Assembly (NCBI GenBank): GCA_963989385.1
Contig: OZ022507.1
Location: forward strand, 59,035,400 to 59,099,399
DNA length: 64,000 bases
From: Ctena decussata
Taxonomy: Eukaryota > Mollusca > Bivalvia > Lucinida > Lucinidae
Reading direction: 5' to 3'
Position numbers and translations under genes: made by a program. The notes under the pieces are model-generated. The model did not search any database and was not told where the DNA came from. It saw only the letters and a program-made list of their open reading frames with translations. This document shows, piece after piece, positions 1 through 14,000 of the stretch. Position 1 is the stretch's first letter; every line of letters begins with the position of its first letter.

Positions 1-1700
1 TCTCTCACATCCCGGGTATGCTGTATCAGCCAATGCTTCTTGCCTGGGCTATAATCTTGGAAGTTGAGATACTGCAGAGATGGATAAAGGGAAGCCCTTT
101 CCTTGGTTCTTGTACACCAGTAACCATTGACGCCCCTATTCACCGTGGCCTTCCATTTAGACTTTGTAGGGGGATCATTCAGTAGGGTCCAGGAATCAGG
201 TAGATTATATTTTATAAGGAGCCTTCGGATGGCTATGTACCAGCTGCTACTGTCCATACCTTTTACAGAGAGCTGACGCCTAGCGAGTCGCTTCTCTACT
301 GTAGACTCCTCTAGCCTGCAAATGTTCCCAAACAATGATAAGGCCCTCTTGTGAACAACTGCCTCAACAGGTATGGTGCCAGAAATGATATAGACTGCCG
401 GGTCTGCTACAGTTTCAGGGAGTGATAACACCTGCTTTAGGAACTTCTTATATACCCTTTCCAGTTTGTCGATCAGAGTTTTGTTGGGAAGGATCACTTC
501 CAGACCATATACAAGGACAGGTAAAACATACGTATGGACTAGGTGAATTGACGTTTCAGGATCTAAGCCGTTCTCACCATGGAGGCCAGCAGCCATGAGT
601 CCATAGATTGTTCGACGTGCTTTCTTTATGTTTTCTTCAACCGCCGTGTCTTGGCTATTTGCGGATCTCATTATACCCATATGCATGGTCACCTGCACCA
701 CCGGCATAGTCTGCCCTTTCATATTAATGGGCGCGTCTTCCGGGTCTTGGGCCTTGAGGTTCAGGAGAATCTCGAGTATCACACTCTTCACAGGCTGCAA
801 GAGGTAATGCTCCAAGCAGCTATAATCGACAGCTATATTGATCAGTGACTGCAAATCGTCTCGTCTGTCTGAGGCTAGAACCATATCATCTGCACATGTT
901 GGTGCAACACAGGGTATTTCCCCAACATGAGCTCCTATACCAGGTACAATAAGTCGATCAAGTAGGTTGTTCTCATAGAGTTTGTAAAGGTCTGTACTAA
1001 GTATACCCCCTTGGCGGACTCCCTGCTGGACTTTAAAGGCATCTGAATATGCACCCTTCCACTTAATTACTGACTCCGCGTCTTGGTGTAAGGAATGAAG
1101 CAAGGTCCATGTAGCTCCCTCTACCCCTATGTGGAATAATTTTCGAAGTAAGCTTGCATGGGAGACCACATCAAACGCCGCCTTTACATCTAAAAAGGCT
1201 ATATATAGAGGTTTTCGGTGATCCCTGTATTCTCTAATAACTTCCTCGAGTATTAGTGAGCAGTTCATAGGAGATGAATGGCGGGTAAATCCACGTTGGA
1301 GGTTATTCTGTTTGTCTTCAATAATCGGTTGTATTCGTTTTCTCAATAGGACTTCAACAATTTTTGTAATAGTTGGAAGGATTGTTATACCTCTGTAGTT
1401 CTTCGCATCACCACTAGATCCTTTGTTTTTGAAAATGGGATTGAGGACTCCAATTTTGAGGGCATCAGTTATCTTTCCCTGCTCGAAAACATGATTGATC
1501 AACACGGTCAGATACTGCATAACCTCTTCACCACCATAGAGCAAATGCTCTGCCTGTACACCATGGTAATCTGGGGCCTTCCCTTTATTGAGAGATGCAA
1601 CAGCTTCTTTCACCTGGTCAACTGTGATGGACTCAACCTCACTCTGCTCTGGGCACATATCTATGTACCAGTGAAAAAAGTCAGTGAAAATGAAAGTCCG
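1..1700 (-). mobile_element. Non-LTR retrotransposon reverse transcriptase, uninterrupted partial frame
   Basis: The minus strand reads without a stop from about 1700 to the left edge, more than 560 codons. RT fingers-palm motifs appear in order: NYRGITILPTITKIVE, then motif A FLDVKAAFD (about 1170-1200), then QGVRQGGILS, then motif C as CADD (about 881-899) where YADD or FADD is more usual. A connection/thumb-like region follows, with YVLPVLVYGLEV and an arginine-rich tail. This is a LINE-type RT. No endonuclease domain is visible at its 5' side, where the frame meets unrelated sequence near 1700, so the copy looks 5'-truncated. It lies in the last visible intron of UROC1, in the same orientation as the gene. 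The absence of stops suggests a young copy. I cannot name the clade without a search. Confidence 0.9.
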
Positions 1701-1760
1701 GTATTTGAAAGCTAAACTAAGCTTCGGCTGAGGCCATCAAATCGGAAATTAGGCATCATT
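1690..1760 (-). repeat. Sequence shared with 20770-20845
   Basis: On the minus strand this stretch (TTTCCGATTTGATGGCCTCA through ACCGGACTTTCATTTTCACT) nearly matches the plus strand at 20770-20845. At 20590-20808 the same sequence forms the end of a retroelement reading frame, so here it is probably the remnant of an older element that the 1-1700 LINE copy joins. Confidence 0.7.
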
Positions 1761-1966
1761 TTTTATGTTTGTATATTTAATCCAAGCAGGATAGTATCTG
1801 TTGATATTTCGGAAAGAAAGAGTGTTACAATTTACAGACAGAACCCATACTACTTGCTTTGTAAAGCAAAATCAATAAGAAAATTCAGTTTACAGTGAGT
1901 ATATCAAGAAAACTTTACAAGTTTCTTGTTGAGAAAAAAAGTTTTAAAAGAGAAATAAATATCTAC

Positions 1967-2048
1967 CATCCTACACCTCCTCCATTGTGAAGAGCTACCC
2001 AGGTTGCGCCTCTGAAAGCATCTCCAATACAGTTCTGTACTGCCATGT
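1967..2048 (-). CDS. UROC1: UROC1 coding exon 18 (residues 571-598), last exon in window
   Basis: Encodes [27 protein letters not shown] and TG of a tryptophan codon, so at least one further exon is needed. Acceptor CTTTCAG, donor GTAGAT. The next exon (expected GW then the C-terminal glycine-rich and HAD-like segment) is not found between 1 and 1966. Confidence 0.95.
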
Positions 2049-5000
2049 CTGAAAGAGGATAGCATGGAAACAGGAGAGGCATAGTGATATTTCTGGGATA
2101 GTGTTTGCTTGTATTTTTGTTGTCTATTATATAAAAATGTAATGTTACAAAATGTTTGTTTGTGGAGACATGATATTTCAGATTGTGAAATTTAGATTGC
2201 GACAGGAATATTTGATTTGATTGTTGTCCAAATCCCTGGCACCATGTTAAAGAAATTTTAAGCTAAGCACATCCATTCAGATTTTCAGTGTTCCTTGGAT
2301 AATATAATTTTTGAAGGAATAACGTGTTATTTAAATCCAGCTCAACTGAATGCCACTCGTCAGGGTAGACACGTTCTTCCACTCTAAATTTAAGCAACAA
2401 TAAAAATTGTATAAGATGACACTGAACACTAACGTATCTAGCCCTGTCAAAGCTAGTGTTTCATGTTGCTTTCATTAGTTTCAAATCTTGAACTGATGCA
2501 AAACTGGTTTGCAATAGTTTTGTCGAATGTTTGACTTCTAATTAACAAACCTGCACAGAAAGCAGAGCCGTCATAGATATTAGATGTCTCCCTGTAAGGA
2601 CTATCAGTTCCACTGACGTCATGATGATCTCTACTTATTACTACTGGACCCTGAAAAATATATGGATAAACCAGGCCTAGAGGTTATAAAACCTACGTAC
2701 ATTCTCAAACTCAAAATAAAGCACAATGATTGGCTGCTTCCGAGCACATGCTCGGAAGCAGCCAATCACTGTGCTTTATTTTGAATTTGAGATTATTTTC
2801 AAGTTTTATAACCTCGAACCCTGGTGATTTTTCATAAATGAATTTTTTTTTATCTTTGAACGTTAAAATCTTTGGGATCGACGTAGTTATATACATTCAT
2901 TAACGTAATAATGATAAATTGTCTCCATGATCTGCATCTTGTTTGTTCATGAAATTAGAATCTAAAAGAGTTCCTTCAATAGCAAATAATGCATTCAAAA
3001 AGAAGGAAAACGGATCATGCCTCTGAATGCTGTCTATTTCGGCCAGTGTCACATGATTTTGACTATTAATTACAAAAGTTTGGGGGAACGGGTTGATATG
3101 AAACTATGTAGAATTAAAAGTGAACTGATGCAATTTCAGGGCAAGGGACTCAGCCGGCCATTTACAATTTGCCGCTCTTCTCAGTATAACTCATCTTAAT
3201 TGAAAGACTTAACTCCCCAAGCACAAATTGTTTGTTTTAAAGTCCGTGTACTCCGTTTGTGAGAGTTTCATCTTACAGGGACGTCAGTTCAGATCCCGAA
3301 GGCTGTCTTCATTAAAAAGCGAAACACCTTAAATTGAAACGTTGCATAGCTAGTTGGTATTTATCATATGACATCGCATCTGAGAGTGTAATAAAGCCAT
3401 GCATTAAAAACGATAATCCACTAGTGGATTAAATATGCAAATTACGCCGTAACGTTATGCGTTGACGTCCATAAACGTCGCGTTTTCTAATGGCGAAATC
3501 GTGACGTTTTAATTAATGCAAAATTTGCTAATAAAATGCGATTTTAGTGTCATATGATAATTAGAATCTTGCATTCGTGCTCCTGTATTATTGAATTTAT
3601 TAAACTCGTTGGTGAAAACGATAAGATGCTCGGCAAAGCCTCGCATCTTATCCTTTTCCCCAACTCGTTTAATAAATTCAATAATACATGAGCACTCATG
3701 TAAGATCCTCTATTTATTCTTGTGCTTACCTTGAGTTGGCCTTCAGCCACTGCTTTATTAAATGCTGTAGCTATAGCTGTTCGTCCCTTGTCATCAGAGT
3801 AGAGTATTCTTGCTTGTGAGCCAACAACCTGAGAGAAAAGAAATCGCGGTTTATACCTCTTTATAATTGGTAGTTTGTTCAGAGCGATAGTGATATAGGT
3901 TGCAGTTTGATGTGTAATTACAAATGTTTAGCTACTGACTCTGATCCACCATACTTGAATCTTGTATTCTGTTTTTTCCAGCTATGACCTTTGACTAGAT
4001 TCTAATTAGGATTCATTTTCTGCCAGGAGAAACTTATATTTATGCCTCAGCACTGTATCTCAATAATACAAATAGCAATAAACACATTCTGTGTAATAAA
4101 GTAGTGGCTTCCTTTTATTCTGGCTTAGTATTGTTTTGATGATTTATAATTTTTACTATGATGTCTCACTGATGAGTCCTCCTGTGCAGACAGAGCCCCT
4201 GCTTGTTTCTGAGCTGCATCTATCTAAGTGCGAGATAACATGCTTAGAATTATGCTAAACCTCGCGTATGTTTACAAGTGATCATTCCAAGGCGGTTCGT
4301 CTTTATGTCCTTTTGTTAGACGAAGTGTGTTTGTTATAAAAAAGAGTTCTGTTCTGTTTTGTGTTTCATGTTTCTCTCGTCTTTGGTTGTGGTTTCCCTG
4401 TGTATCTTTAGTGATAATTGTTATTTTTTTTAAACTGTGGTCTGTATAAATCCATATGCACAGAAAGCAACCATGTTTTTGCCCCTATATACATGTAGGT
4501 CAAAATAACGTCGAAAACTTCAGTATTTACGCTTTGTTCATTGATAAATTGCTAGCTTGTCCTACTGCAGTATCTATAACTTAAGTTGGAAGAAAACGGA
4601 ATAATAGAATGAATTCATACCATTTTATGCTTGGATGCCTCCTTGATCCACCGAATGTTGTCTGTGTACTGTTGTTTGACATTCTCCCGAACTGAAGGAA
4701 ACATCCATGAAATATTATCAGAAGCAATACGAGAGGCTCATGCTTAATACCAGCATGGGAACAGACTTGTGATACTAAACGTTTTAACAATATTAGATGA
4801 ATGATCCCGTCATTCTAAATTTTAGACAATATTACATGAATTATCCCGTCATTCTAAAGGCTGTCTGTGTCCTTCTAGTGGGGATCCTTTAAATTTTAGG
4901 TGAATAAATAAAGACAGAGGACTTAACTCTTGCAATCTAACTCAACACCACAGAGTCTCAGAATGACAAGGCCAACAAAAGATATGCTCTTTTTCTGCAT

Positions 5001-8000
5001 TGTGAACAAAGACACATTTCACAATACAAGATGTATTTATGTCCCCCCACCAAAGGTGAGGGGGGACATATTGTTTTCAGTGCGGATCCCATGCGTCGGC
5101 GTGGGCGTGACAGATTCTTGTATGCACGATATCTCTTGAACCAATAAATGGAATTTCACCAAACTTGCTTTGATATATCATTGGGACAAGCTTAAGGGCT
5201 GATTAGATTTTAGTGACCTTGACCTCATTTTCAAGTTCACTGAAGGACTTAGATGACAATTTCTTGTATGCACAATATCTCCTGAACCAATGGATGGAAT
5301 GTCATCAAACTTGCATGGATACATCATTGGGACAAGTTTAAGAGCTGATTAGATTTTGGTGACCTTGACCTCATTTTCAAGGTCATTGGAGGACTAACAT
5401 GACAATTTATTGTATGCACGATATCTCGTAATTCAGTGGATTGAATTTCACCAAACTTGCATGGATACATCATTGGGACAAGCTTAAGAGCTGATAAAAT
5501 TTTGGTGACCTTGACCTTATTTACAAGGTCACTGGAGGACTTAGATGACAATTTCTTGTATGCATGATATCTCCTGAACCAGTGGATGGAATTTCACCAA
5601 ACTTGCATGGATACATCATTGGGACAAGTTTAAGAGCTAATCAGTGTTTGGTGCCCTTGACCTTATTTTCAAGGTCACTGGAGGACTTAGATTACAATTT
5701 CTTGTTCCTACAATATCTCTCCTTCCGCTGATTCAAGAAGGGCAGTTGTCAGTTACTGGCGAAAGTATGTGCACTTAGTACTGGTTAACCGCTTAGGAGG
5801 TCTAAGCCTACCCAGGAATAGTGTGGTTAGGTTAACTGACCGTCCCGACATGACCTTAGTTGTTTACCGTGGACGTTAAGCATCAAATCAAAAACAAAAT
5901 CCTACAATATCTCCTGAACCAGCGGATGGAATTTCACCATACTTGGATAGATACATCACTTGAACTAGCTTTAGAGCTGATCAGAGTTTGGTGACTTTGA
6001 CCTCATTTTCAAGGTCACAAGAGGACTAAGATAAGTGAAAATTTCACTAAACTTGATAATATCTCACTAGCCTCTGGCTTGGTGTCCACTTTGCTTTTAT
6101 AGATTTACCTTTGGGACAATCTCAAGAGTTTACTTTGCCTATTTTCAAGGTCGAAAGCTAACTACAAATCCTTTTTTTATTCTCTTAGAAATGAGTTATA
6201 TCTTAAACCAGTTGATGGATATTCATCAGACTTGCATGACTATATCATTGTGACAGGTTTAGAACATGTTTAGTAGTTGGGGACCTTCACCTATTTGTCA
6301 AAGATATATTTTTCCATGTAGGATTTTCTCCAAACTTGCATAAATATTTTATTGTACAGGCTTATTATTCATTAGAGGGGATGGGAAATAGGCTGATGGG
6401 GGACGTCAGTTTTTCTCTGAAAAACATTTCTAGTTAAAAATGAAATACAGAAACAGAATTTAGACTAACATAATGTCTCCTTTGTTGTCGCTTAAATTGA
6501 GTTACAGGCGAGTTTAAGAAGGGAAATACCTCCTTCGTTTATGATATCTTCGAGGACGGTTGTTGCTATTTCATCTGTCTTGTCAAGGTCGTTAGGGTCA
6601 GCCGACGTACACACCCATCTGTGAAAAATAGCGATATTCAGTTAGAGTACAGCAATCATACATGTGAGTCTGATTTTCATTGATGGTTGATGTTAAACTG
6701 ATTTTAATTCTGAAATTATTAAAGGTCATCATAAGCATGGTATAATACCATGCTTATGATGACCTTTAGTAATTTCAGTCCATTTAGTTGTGAACGTTTT
6801 GGTGTCAGTAATAGTCAACTATAGGCCATTGGAACTGCCTAATTTCGGCTCTGAAGAGCCGCACAATTGTGATCTTATGGGATGAAATGTGTCTGCAGAA
6901 AGTTTGTGTAAAAGCATGCATAGATGATGGCTCTGAACATATGCAGTGCCCATGAAAACTATAAGTTTGGTCATTTTCAGGAAAATAAGGAAACGCCCAT
7001 TTGTATTTTAAAGCAAACGGACCATAGCATCTGCAGACTTTTGTTGCAGTTGAAACGGAAAAGGTTGCAGATGTAAAATGCAATAGATATCCTTACCTAA
7101 ATGGTCCGAATCCGAGCGAGAATATATCTCCCATGATGTCTTGAACGTAGCTCGGGTAGCGGAAAAATGTTCCATGTAGACCAGTGTTCTGACCTACGTC
7201 GGCTCCTGAAACACATTCTCAAGTCTAAAATAACGCCACATCAACGTGGATTCAACGTCATGTATCGTGACGTTGCATCCACGTTGACATGGCGTTACGT
7301 GTTTACTATGATACCGAGACTGACGTTATTTTAAGCACAGTGAGAACATCTAAATTTAAAGATAGGTGACACCATATTTGATCATATTTTAAAGAGGTGG
7401 AGAGATATAGGTGCTACGAGGGTCGTTCATTTAATTGTGTCACTAATGGCCCACCATACCGCGTGGCTTAAGGAGCACGTGGAAACTGCGGTGATTTTCA
7501 CGGGGAGCGATTTTCTATAACAGGATGAAACTTCGGTATAATCCGTTCAGTCTTTCAAAAGTTATTAAGAGTCATTCTCTGTAAGCACCAAAATCAGGTG
7601 AAAATGACATGTCTCAGATTTTCACGAAACTCAGGGTCTGTTTTGCTTATGTCAAGTGATGAACAAAAATAAAAGTTTTTCTTCGATCAAACTATCCGTT
7701 GCAATGGCAACCAGGATTTTCTGTTTTTCAGCCTAATCTGGTGATTTTTCAAATGACAAAATGCAAGATTTGACTCCAATTGTTCTGGTAGTAATTCACA
7801 ACAAACGGTATTGATACTTACATTTTACAAGAGAACCATGTAAGTGCTGCTTACAAAATACAGAAAAGTTTCTTCATATTGCTATGGTCAAGCAGTCAGT
7901 GACCTTGACTTCCACCTTGTAAGGCGTCTATTTCAAAACATCAAAAATCAGCAAATTTTACAGACGTTTTACTAAAAAATGCGGCTATAGATTTTTTTTC

Positions 8001-11000
8001 TTTCTCTTGTTGCAGAGAGTACAAAGCCTAGTTGTTGATATATCAAAAAATTGGAGATGGTATATTTTTTAGATTGAAAATATTTTTCTTTGAATTTAGT
8101 CACCGTCAGAGAAATCAGAAGGAACTTTCATAATTGAAATTCTGAGATAAAATACAATATCTTGAACATTTTTAAGAAATATGAGCTAAAATACAAGTTG
8201 ACGCATGATTAACAACTGAAGAAAACTACAAAGAGAGTTTTCACCCTCAAAAATACGTCAGTACCTTACAATTTGGGGTTAAATTACCCCACCCACTTTC
8301 TTTCAATGCAAAAAGTAAAAAGTATGCAAAGACCAGGAACTGAAACAATCCAAATCCAAATCCAGCCCTCAAACCATAGTTGGAAACAACTAAGATTACA
8401 AATAATCAAGATACAGAGAACATATGGCCAACCGAGTGAGCAGCTTGTTCCCAAAAGGTGGCCACTCAGCAACCCAAACCGAACCAAAAATAATAAGAAC
8501 ATACATAAGGTAAAACATCACAGAAACTCTGACACCAAAAACAGGCAACAGAGAACCACAACAGAACTACCACCTTGGAACGGTCAGTAATGAATTACTG
8601 GGGGGCTTAAATCGATTTTACAACCTCACCCTCAGTATCTGAAACCAAATTAAAAGTTGCATGGTACAATGAATATATCTCAGTCTTTGCTGATTTTGAA
8701 TGGCCTAGGGGGCTTCTACAAGCTCACTATTTCTGTCGTCTTTCATTTTATCATAATGTTTCAACAGTGATTGGGGGGGGGGGGGGGGGCTGGATGGGGG
8801 AGATATATTTTGGGGGGTGCGGATCCCATCAGCATCTGCGTAGCCCTTGCCTGCACTCTATGTCCTGTAGGAATAAATGTATTATGACCATACTTGCATG
8901 CATACATAATTGGGTAGGGGTAAAGAACTGATTAGATTTTGTTGACCTTGACCCTATTTTCAAGGTCACAGAAGGTCAAAGAATGATGAAAAATGGCTTT
9001 TCTGCACCGTATCCATGGTATCTCCGAAATGAATAAATTGATTTTTACCAGACTCGCACAAATATATCATTGTGAAATGGAAAAGAACTGGCTAGATTTT
9101 GCTGACCTTGACCTTATTTTCAAGGTCACGGGAGGTCACTGATTTCTGGAAAAAATGGCTTATCAGCACAATATCTTCTGAATGGATGGATGGATTTAAA
9201 GCAAACCTGCACAGATATATCACTCTGAAATGAAAAAGAACTGATTAGATTTTGGTGACCTTGACCCTACTTTCAAGGTCACAGGAGGTCAGAAATGTTG
9301 AAAATGGCTTGTCTGAACAATATCTCCTGAATGGATGCATGGATTTTAACCAAACTTGCATTAACTTTTCATTGGGAGATGGGAAAGAAACTGATAAGAT
9401 TTTGGTAACCTAGACCTCATTTTCGAGGTCACAGGAGGTTGTAGCGTGTTGAAATATGGCTTGTCTGCATGATAACTCCTAACGGGATTGATGGATTATG
9501 ACGAAACATACCGTTAGATAAGTTTATAATCGGGAGGTGGAAAAGTACTGATTAGATGGTGCTGACCTGGACCCAGATTTCAAGATTTACATGAGATCCT
9601 TACTTTGCAATATTTAGGGAAAATGATACAGCTGAGAAAGGATAGGAGGGGGTTCATCTGTTTTTGTAAAAGAAACATTTCTAGTTTATTTTATTTATCA
9701 CGTAGTTACCATGGCAACCAATACTCTATCACTAGAATGTTTTTGTTGGGAACGAATATTTAAAATGGATGGATGGATGACTTGCAATTTTACGTCCTTT
9801 TCAACAGTATTTCAGTCATATCAGAACGATGGGACGGTGATAATGAAAGGCTGTGTGCAATGGAAGGAAAAATTCTCACCCCAAGCGGGTTTCGAACCTG
9901 GTCCGCTACCTTAGTTGGCCAGCGCTTAACCCACTGAGCTACCGGGGCTCCTGGATATTTAAAAACATTCAAATTTAGTTGAAAAGTGTTGATTGTGATT
10001 TTCTATCTATGTATTCACTTTCTATTTTCCAAATAAGTCTCATCTTGGACAATAATTCGGTATATTTTAGTTGCTATGGATACAATCAGATGTTCCATCA
10101 AAACAGCAATTGACAATCTGAGTGCATCTGGTAGCAAGCAAATAAAGAACATAAAATGAACAGCAATACATTTAGATATTTCATAATGGAGAAGAAAATT
10201 TGCTTATATATTTATATATATTGATATATATTGATAAACATATTTATGTCCCCCCCCCCCAACATTAGGAGGTGGTGTGTGTGGGGGGGGGGGGGGGGGG
10301 GGGGGGGGAAGGGAAGGCGGGTATGTTGTTTTGGTGCAGATCCCGTCTGCATTGGTGTCGGGGTCTGTGTGTCAGTATAACTTCATGTCTGCACTCTATC
10401 TCCTGAAGGGTTAAATGTATTTTCACCAAACTTGCACAGATACCTCTTTGGGTGGGGAAAAAGAGCTGATTAGATTTTGGTGACGTTGACCCCATTTCAA
10501 GGTCATAGGAGATATCTGAATGGCTTGTTGGCGGCATATGTCCTGAACAGGTGGATAGATTTAGATCAAACTTGCACAAATATATCACAGGAAAGTGGAA
10601 AAGAACTGAAAAAAGTTGGTGACCTTGACCATGTTTTCAGGTCACAGGCGGTAAAAAACAGTGAAAATGGGTTGTATGCACCATATCTTCTGAAGGAATT
10701 TATGAATTTTGATCAAACTTGCACAAGTATATCATAAGGAGGTGGGGAAACACTGTTAGACTTTGGTGACATTGACCTTATATTCAAGGTCACATGAGGA
10801 CTTACAGTGTTACAAATGGTTTGCTTGCACCATATCTCCGGAATGAACAGATCGAGTGTGACCAAACTTGCACAGACACACCATTGGAACATGGGAAAGA
10901 ATTTATTAGATGGTTGTCCTGGGACAACTTGTCGAGCCCACTGTTTGCTATAGTGACCTATAAGTATGTCAAGACTAAATACTTCATTTACTTATTAGAA

Positions 11001-14000
11001 AGAAGTCAAACAAGTATATATCATGATACAGCATATTTCTTTTCTTTTTTTTTTTCTTATGACGGAAAACAAGTGGAACTATGTCCATGACAAGCACACA
11101 TTATGACCATTTTATTATTTGACATTGAAGTGTGACCTTGACCTTAGACCAACCTGAACAAACATTTCTACTTGTCAAGGAGAACAATTGTGCCAAATTA
11201 TTTTGAAATTCATGCATATCTGTATAAATTATATGGCACGGACAAGCTCGGACATATTTTCTTGGAATTTTTTACAAATATAAAGCATAATCAGACAATA
11301 TGCAGAGAATTAAAGCTGTAACTTCATCTACATTTTCTACAGAATTATGCCCTTTTGTAATTTTCAGTATAGAAATCATTCCACTCTCTAACTTTAAAAC
11401 TGTAGAAGACATTTTCTTATAACTTGATACAAATGTAAAGCATCATCAAACAATTTGTAGAGAAAAAAAAACATAACTGCACCTTCATTTATGTTAAACA
11501 GAATTATATCCCTTTGTAATTTTGAGTATTGAGACCTTGTCCAATCTATAACTTTCAAGCCTTTGAAGATATTTTCACAAAACTTGGTACAAATATAAAG
11601 CATCCTCAGAATTTCTGAAGGTGTTCAGCGTGCAAGAATGGTAACTCCAGTTTCCTGCTTTACAGAGTTGTTGCCTTTGTTTTAATCAGTCATGATTTTG
11701 TTTTTTGCCCGTATCTTAATTATTCTACCAGAGGCTTAATTCCAAACATGAAGCATTAACATGGCAACAGAAAGCTGATATTGTATTTTCTGGTAGGGGA
11801 CATACAACTTAAATTCCACCAACAGTCTCATAAAGGCGGGGCCCTGTTAGTTACCATGTTTCTAGTTAGGTTTTGGTGACTTTGACCCTATATTTAAGGG
11901 TCATTTGTTGATTTGACCTGAAAAACGAAGATGTATCTTGAACCAGTAGATTCGTTTTTACCAAACTTGCAAAGATCAACCTTTTAGGCATGACAAAAAC
12001 TTAGAATTTGGCGACCTTGATGCCATTTTCAAAGTCACAGGAGTATTTTGTCGAACCCGCTTGCCGTAAGCGAGGCAGTCGACAACACTTCAGTTTTGGT
12101 ATATATGCATGTGTGCCTCCATCCAGAACTTTTACAAAAACAAAGGACAGTAGACAAGAAAGCTTATGCAGACCAGACATGTGATGAGCAACTTTAAAAC
12201 AAGTGTACCAGGTGCTATTTTATCATCAAAACTCATATTATGTAACTTATGAATTTGTTTTATAACTAAATGAGGTGGGTGGGGTAACTGACCCCCTAGA
12301 TATACAGATTAAACATATTAATGAATGAAAAAATATAAACATTGTATGTGTGGTTTCTATCGTCTCCAATGCATGTATCTATCTCTGTTTATGCTCAGTT
12401 GCTGTTCTTTCTCTACATTGTACTATATACACTCAGATTGCCTAATTTCTTTGTGGAAGGAATGAGTGGTTTTTGTCGTAGCAACTATAAAAATACTGAT
12501 TTATCGTATATTATTTAACAAAATCAACACTTAAAAACGCGTATGCATATGTAAAAAGAAAATAACAAGGAATATGTTTCATCAGCATTGAAACTATTTC
12601 CTGTAAATATCTGTGTAAATGAACACTGACCCATAATAGAATATCAGTTACCATGGTTACCAAATGATAAACAATGTAAAAACAATGACAGCAAACATGT
12701 GGTGATCTTTTAAAAATGTTTCAGTTAACTCACAATTATGGAAACTTGAGATATATTATCCATGGCATGTAACTTTTGCATTCATTTTATATTCAGTGGA
12801 AGTGGGTGGGGTAATTGCACCCCAAACTGTAAATTTTAAACATACTTCTGAATGGGAAAAGTATTTATGTAACTTCCCTCTATTGTATTCAATGTATTTA
12901 TTTGTATTTCTGCTCATATTTGCTCAACATTCTCCAGATATTATCTCTTATAACAGATTTTCTGCTATGACAGTTTCTTCTCATTTTCCTGACGGTGACT
13001 AAATTCAAAGAAAATTATTTTCAATTTAAAAAATATACCATCTCCAATTTTTTGATATATGGAGAGCTAGGTGTTATACTCTCCGTACCAAGAGAATGAA
13101 AAAAATCTATAGCCGCATTTTATAACAAAGTGCTTTCAAAATTGGCCAATTTCTGATATTTTTAAAGAGATGCTTTACTAGATAGAAGTCAAGGTCACCT
13201 ACTCCTTGACCATAGCAATATAAAGAAAAAAAAATTCTATGCGTACACAGCACTTACATGGGTCTCTTAAGAGACATGAGTGTCAATAACATTTTATGAG
13301 AAATACTGTCAATACATCTGGTGTCAAATCTGGCATTTTTTATAGGAAAAATCACCAAATTAGGCCAAAAAAGAGAAAATCCTCGTTGCCATGGAAACGG
13401 ACTGTTTGATTGGAGAAAAAATTGTATTTTTGTTCATCACTTGGCATAAGCAAAAAAGACACTAAGTTTCATCAAAATCTGAGATATGTCATTTTCACCC
13501 CCTATTGCAATTTTTTGGTGCTTACAGAGAATTACTCTTAAAAGTTCAAGTTGGTTCAATTCATATACACCCAACCCTTACTGTATGCAAAATGAAAAAC
13601 AAAACAAGCTTTGAAATTAGGGCCTACATTAAAGGTCGCGTTGGTCTGAATGTTTCAGTTTCACATATATTGTCAACTGTCAGATACATGGGACATCTGT
13701 TGTCTCTAAAAGGTCAGTTTTCAGGTGGTATAAAAAAAAATAAAATTTAAAGGTGATAAAACTGACCTGAAAGATGAGCCCCATCCCAGCCAGCCAAGAA
13801 GCAAGGCCGGTTATTGCCAAAAGAATTGAAAGCGCAGCAAAAGTTTTGTATGCGGTATTTTTCAATTGCGAAAGACCCATTGTTCAAATTCCCGTTCCAA
13901 ATGGCAAGACAATCGCAGGTAAATTTGATAAGAATGGTGTGTTGTCAAAAGTAAAGGCACACTATGAAAAATGTAGACCTGCAACCGGTTTAAGAGGTCT

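Noticed and set aside
8273..8590. 105-codon plus frame
   Set aside because: Low-complexity Asn/Lys/Gln-rich translation of A-rich DNA inside the mariner composite; no homology recognised.
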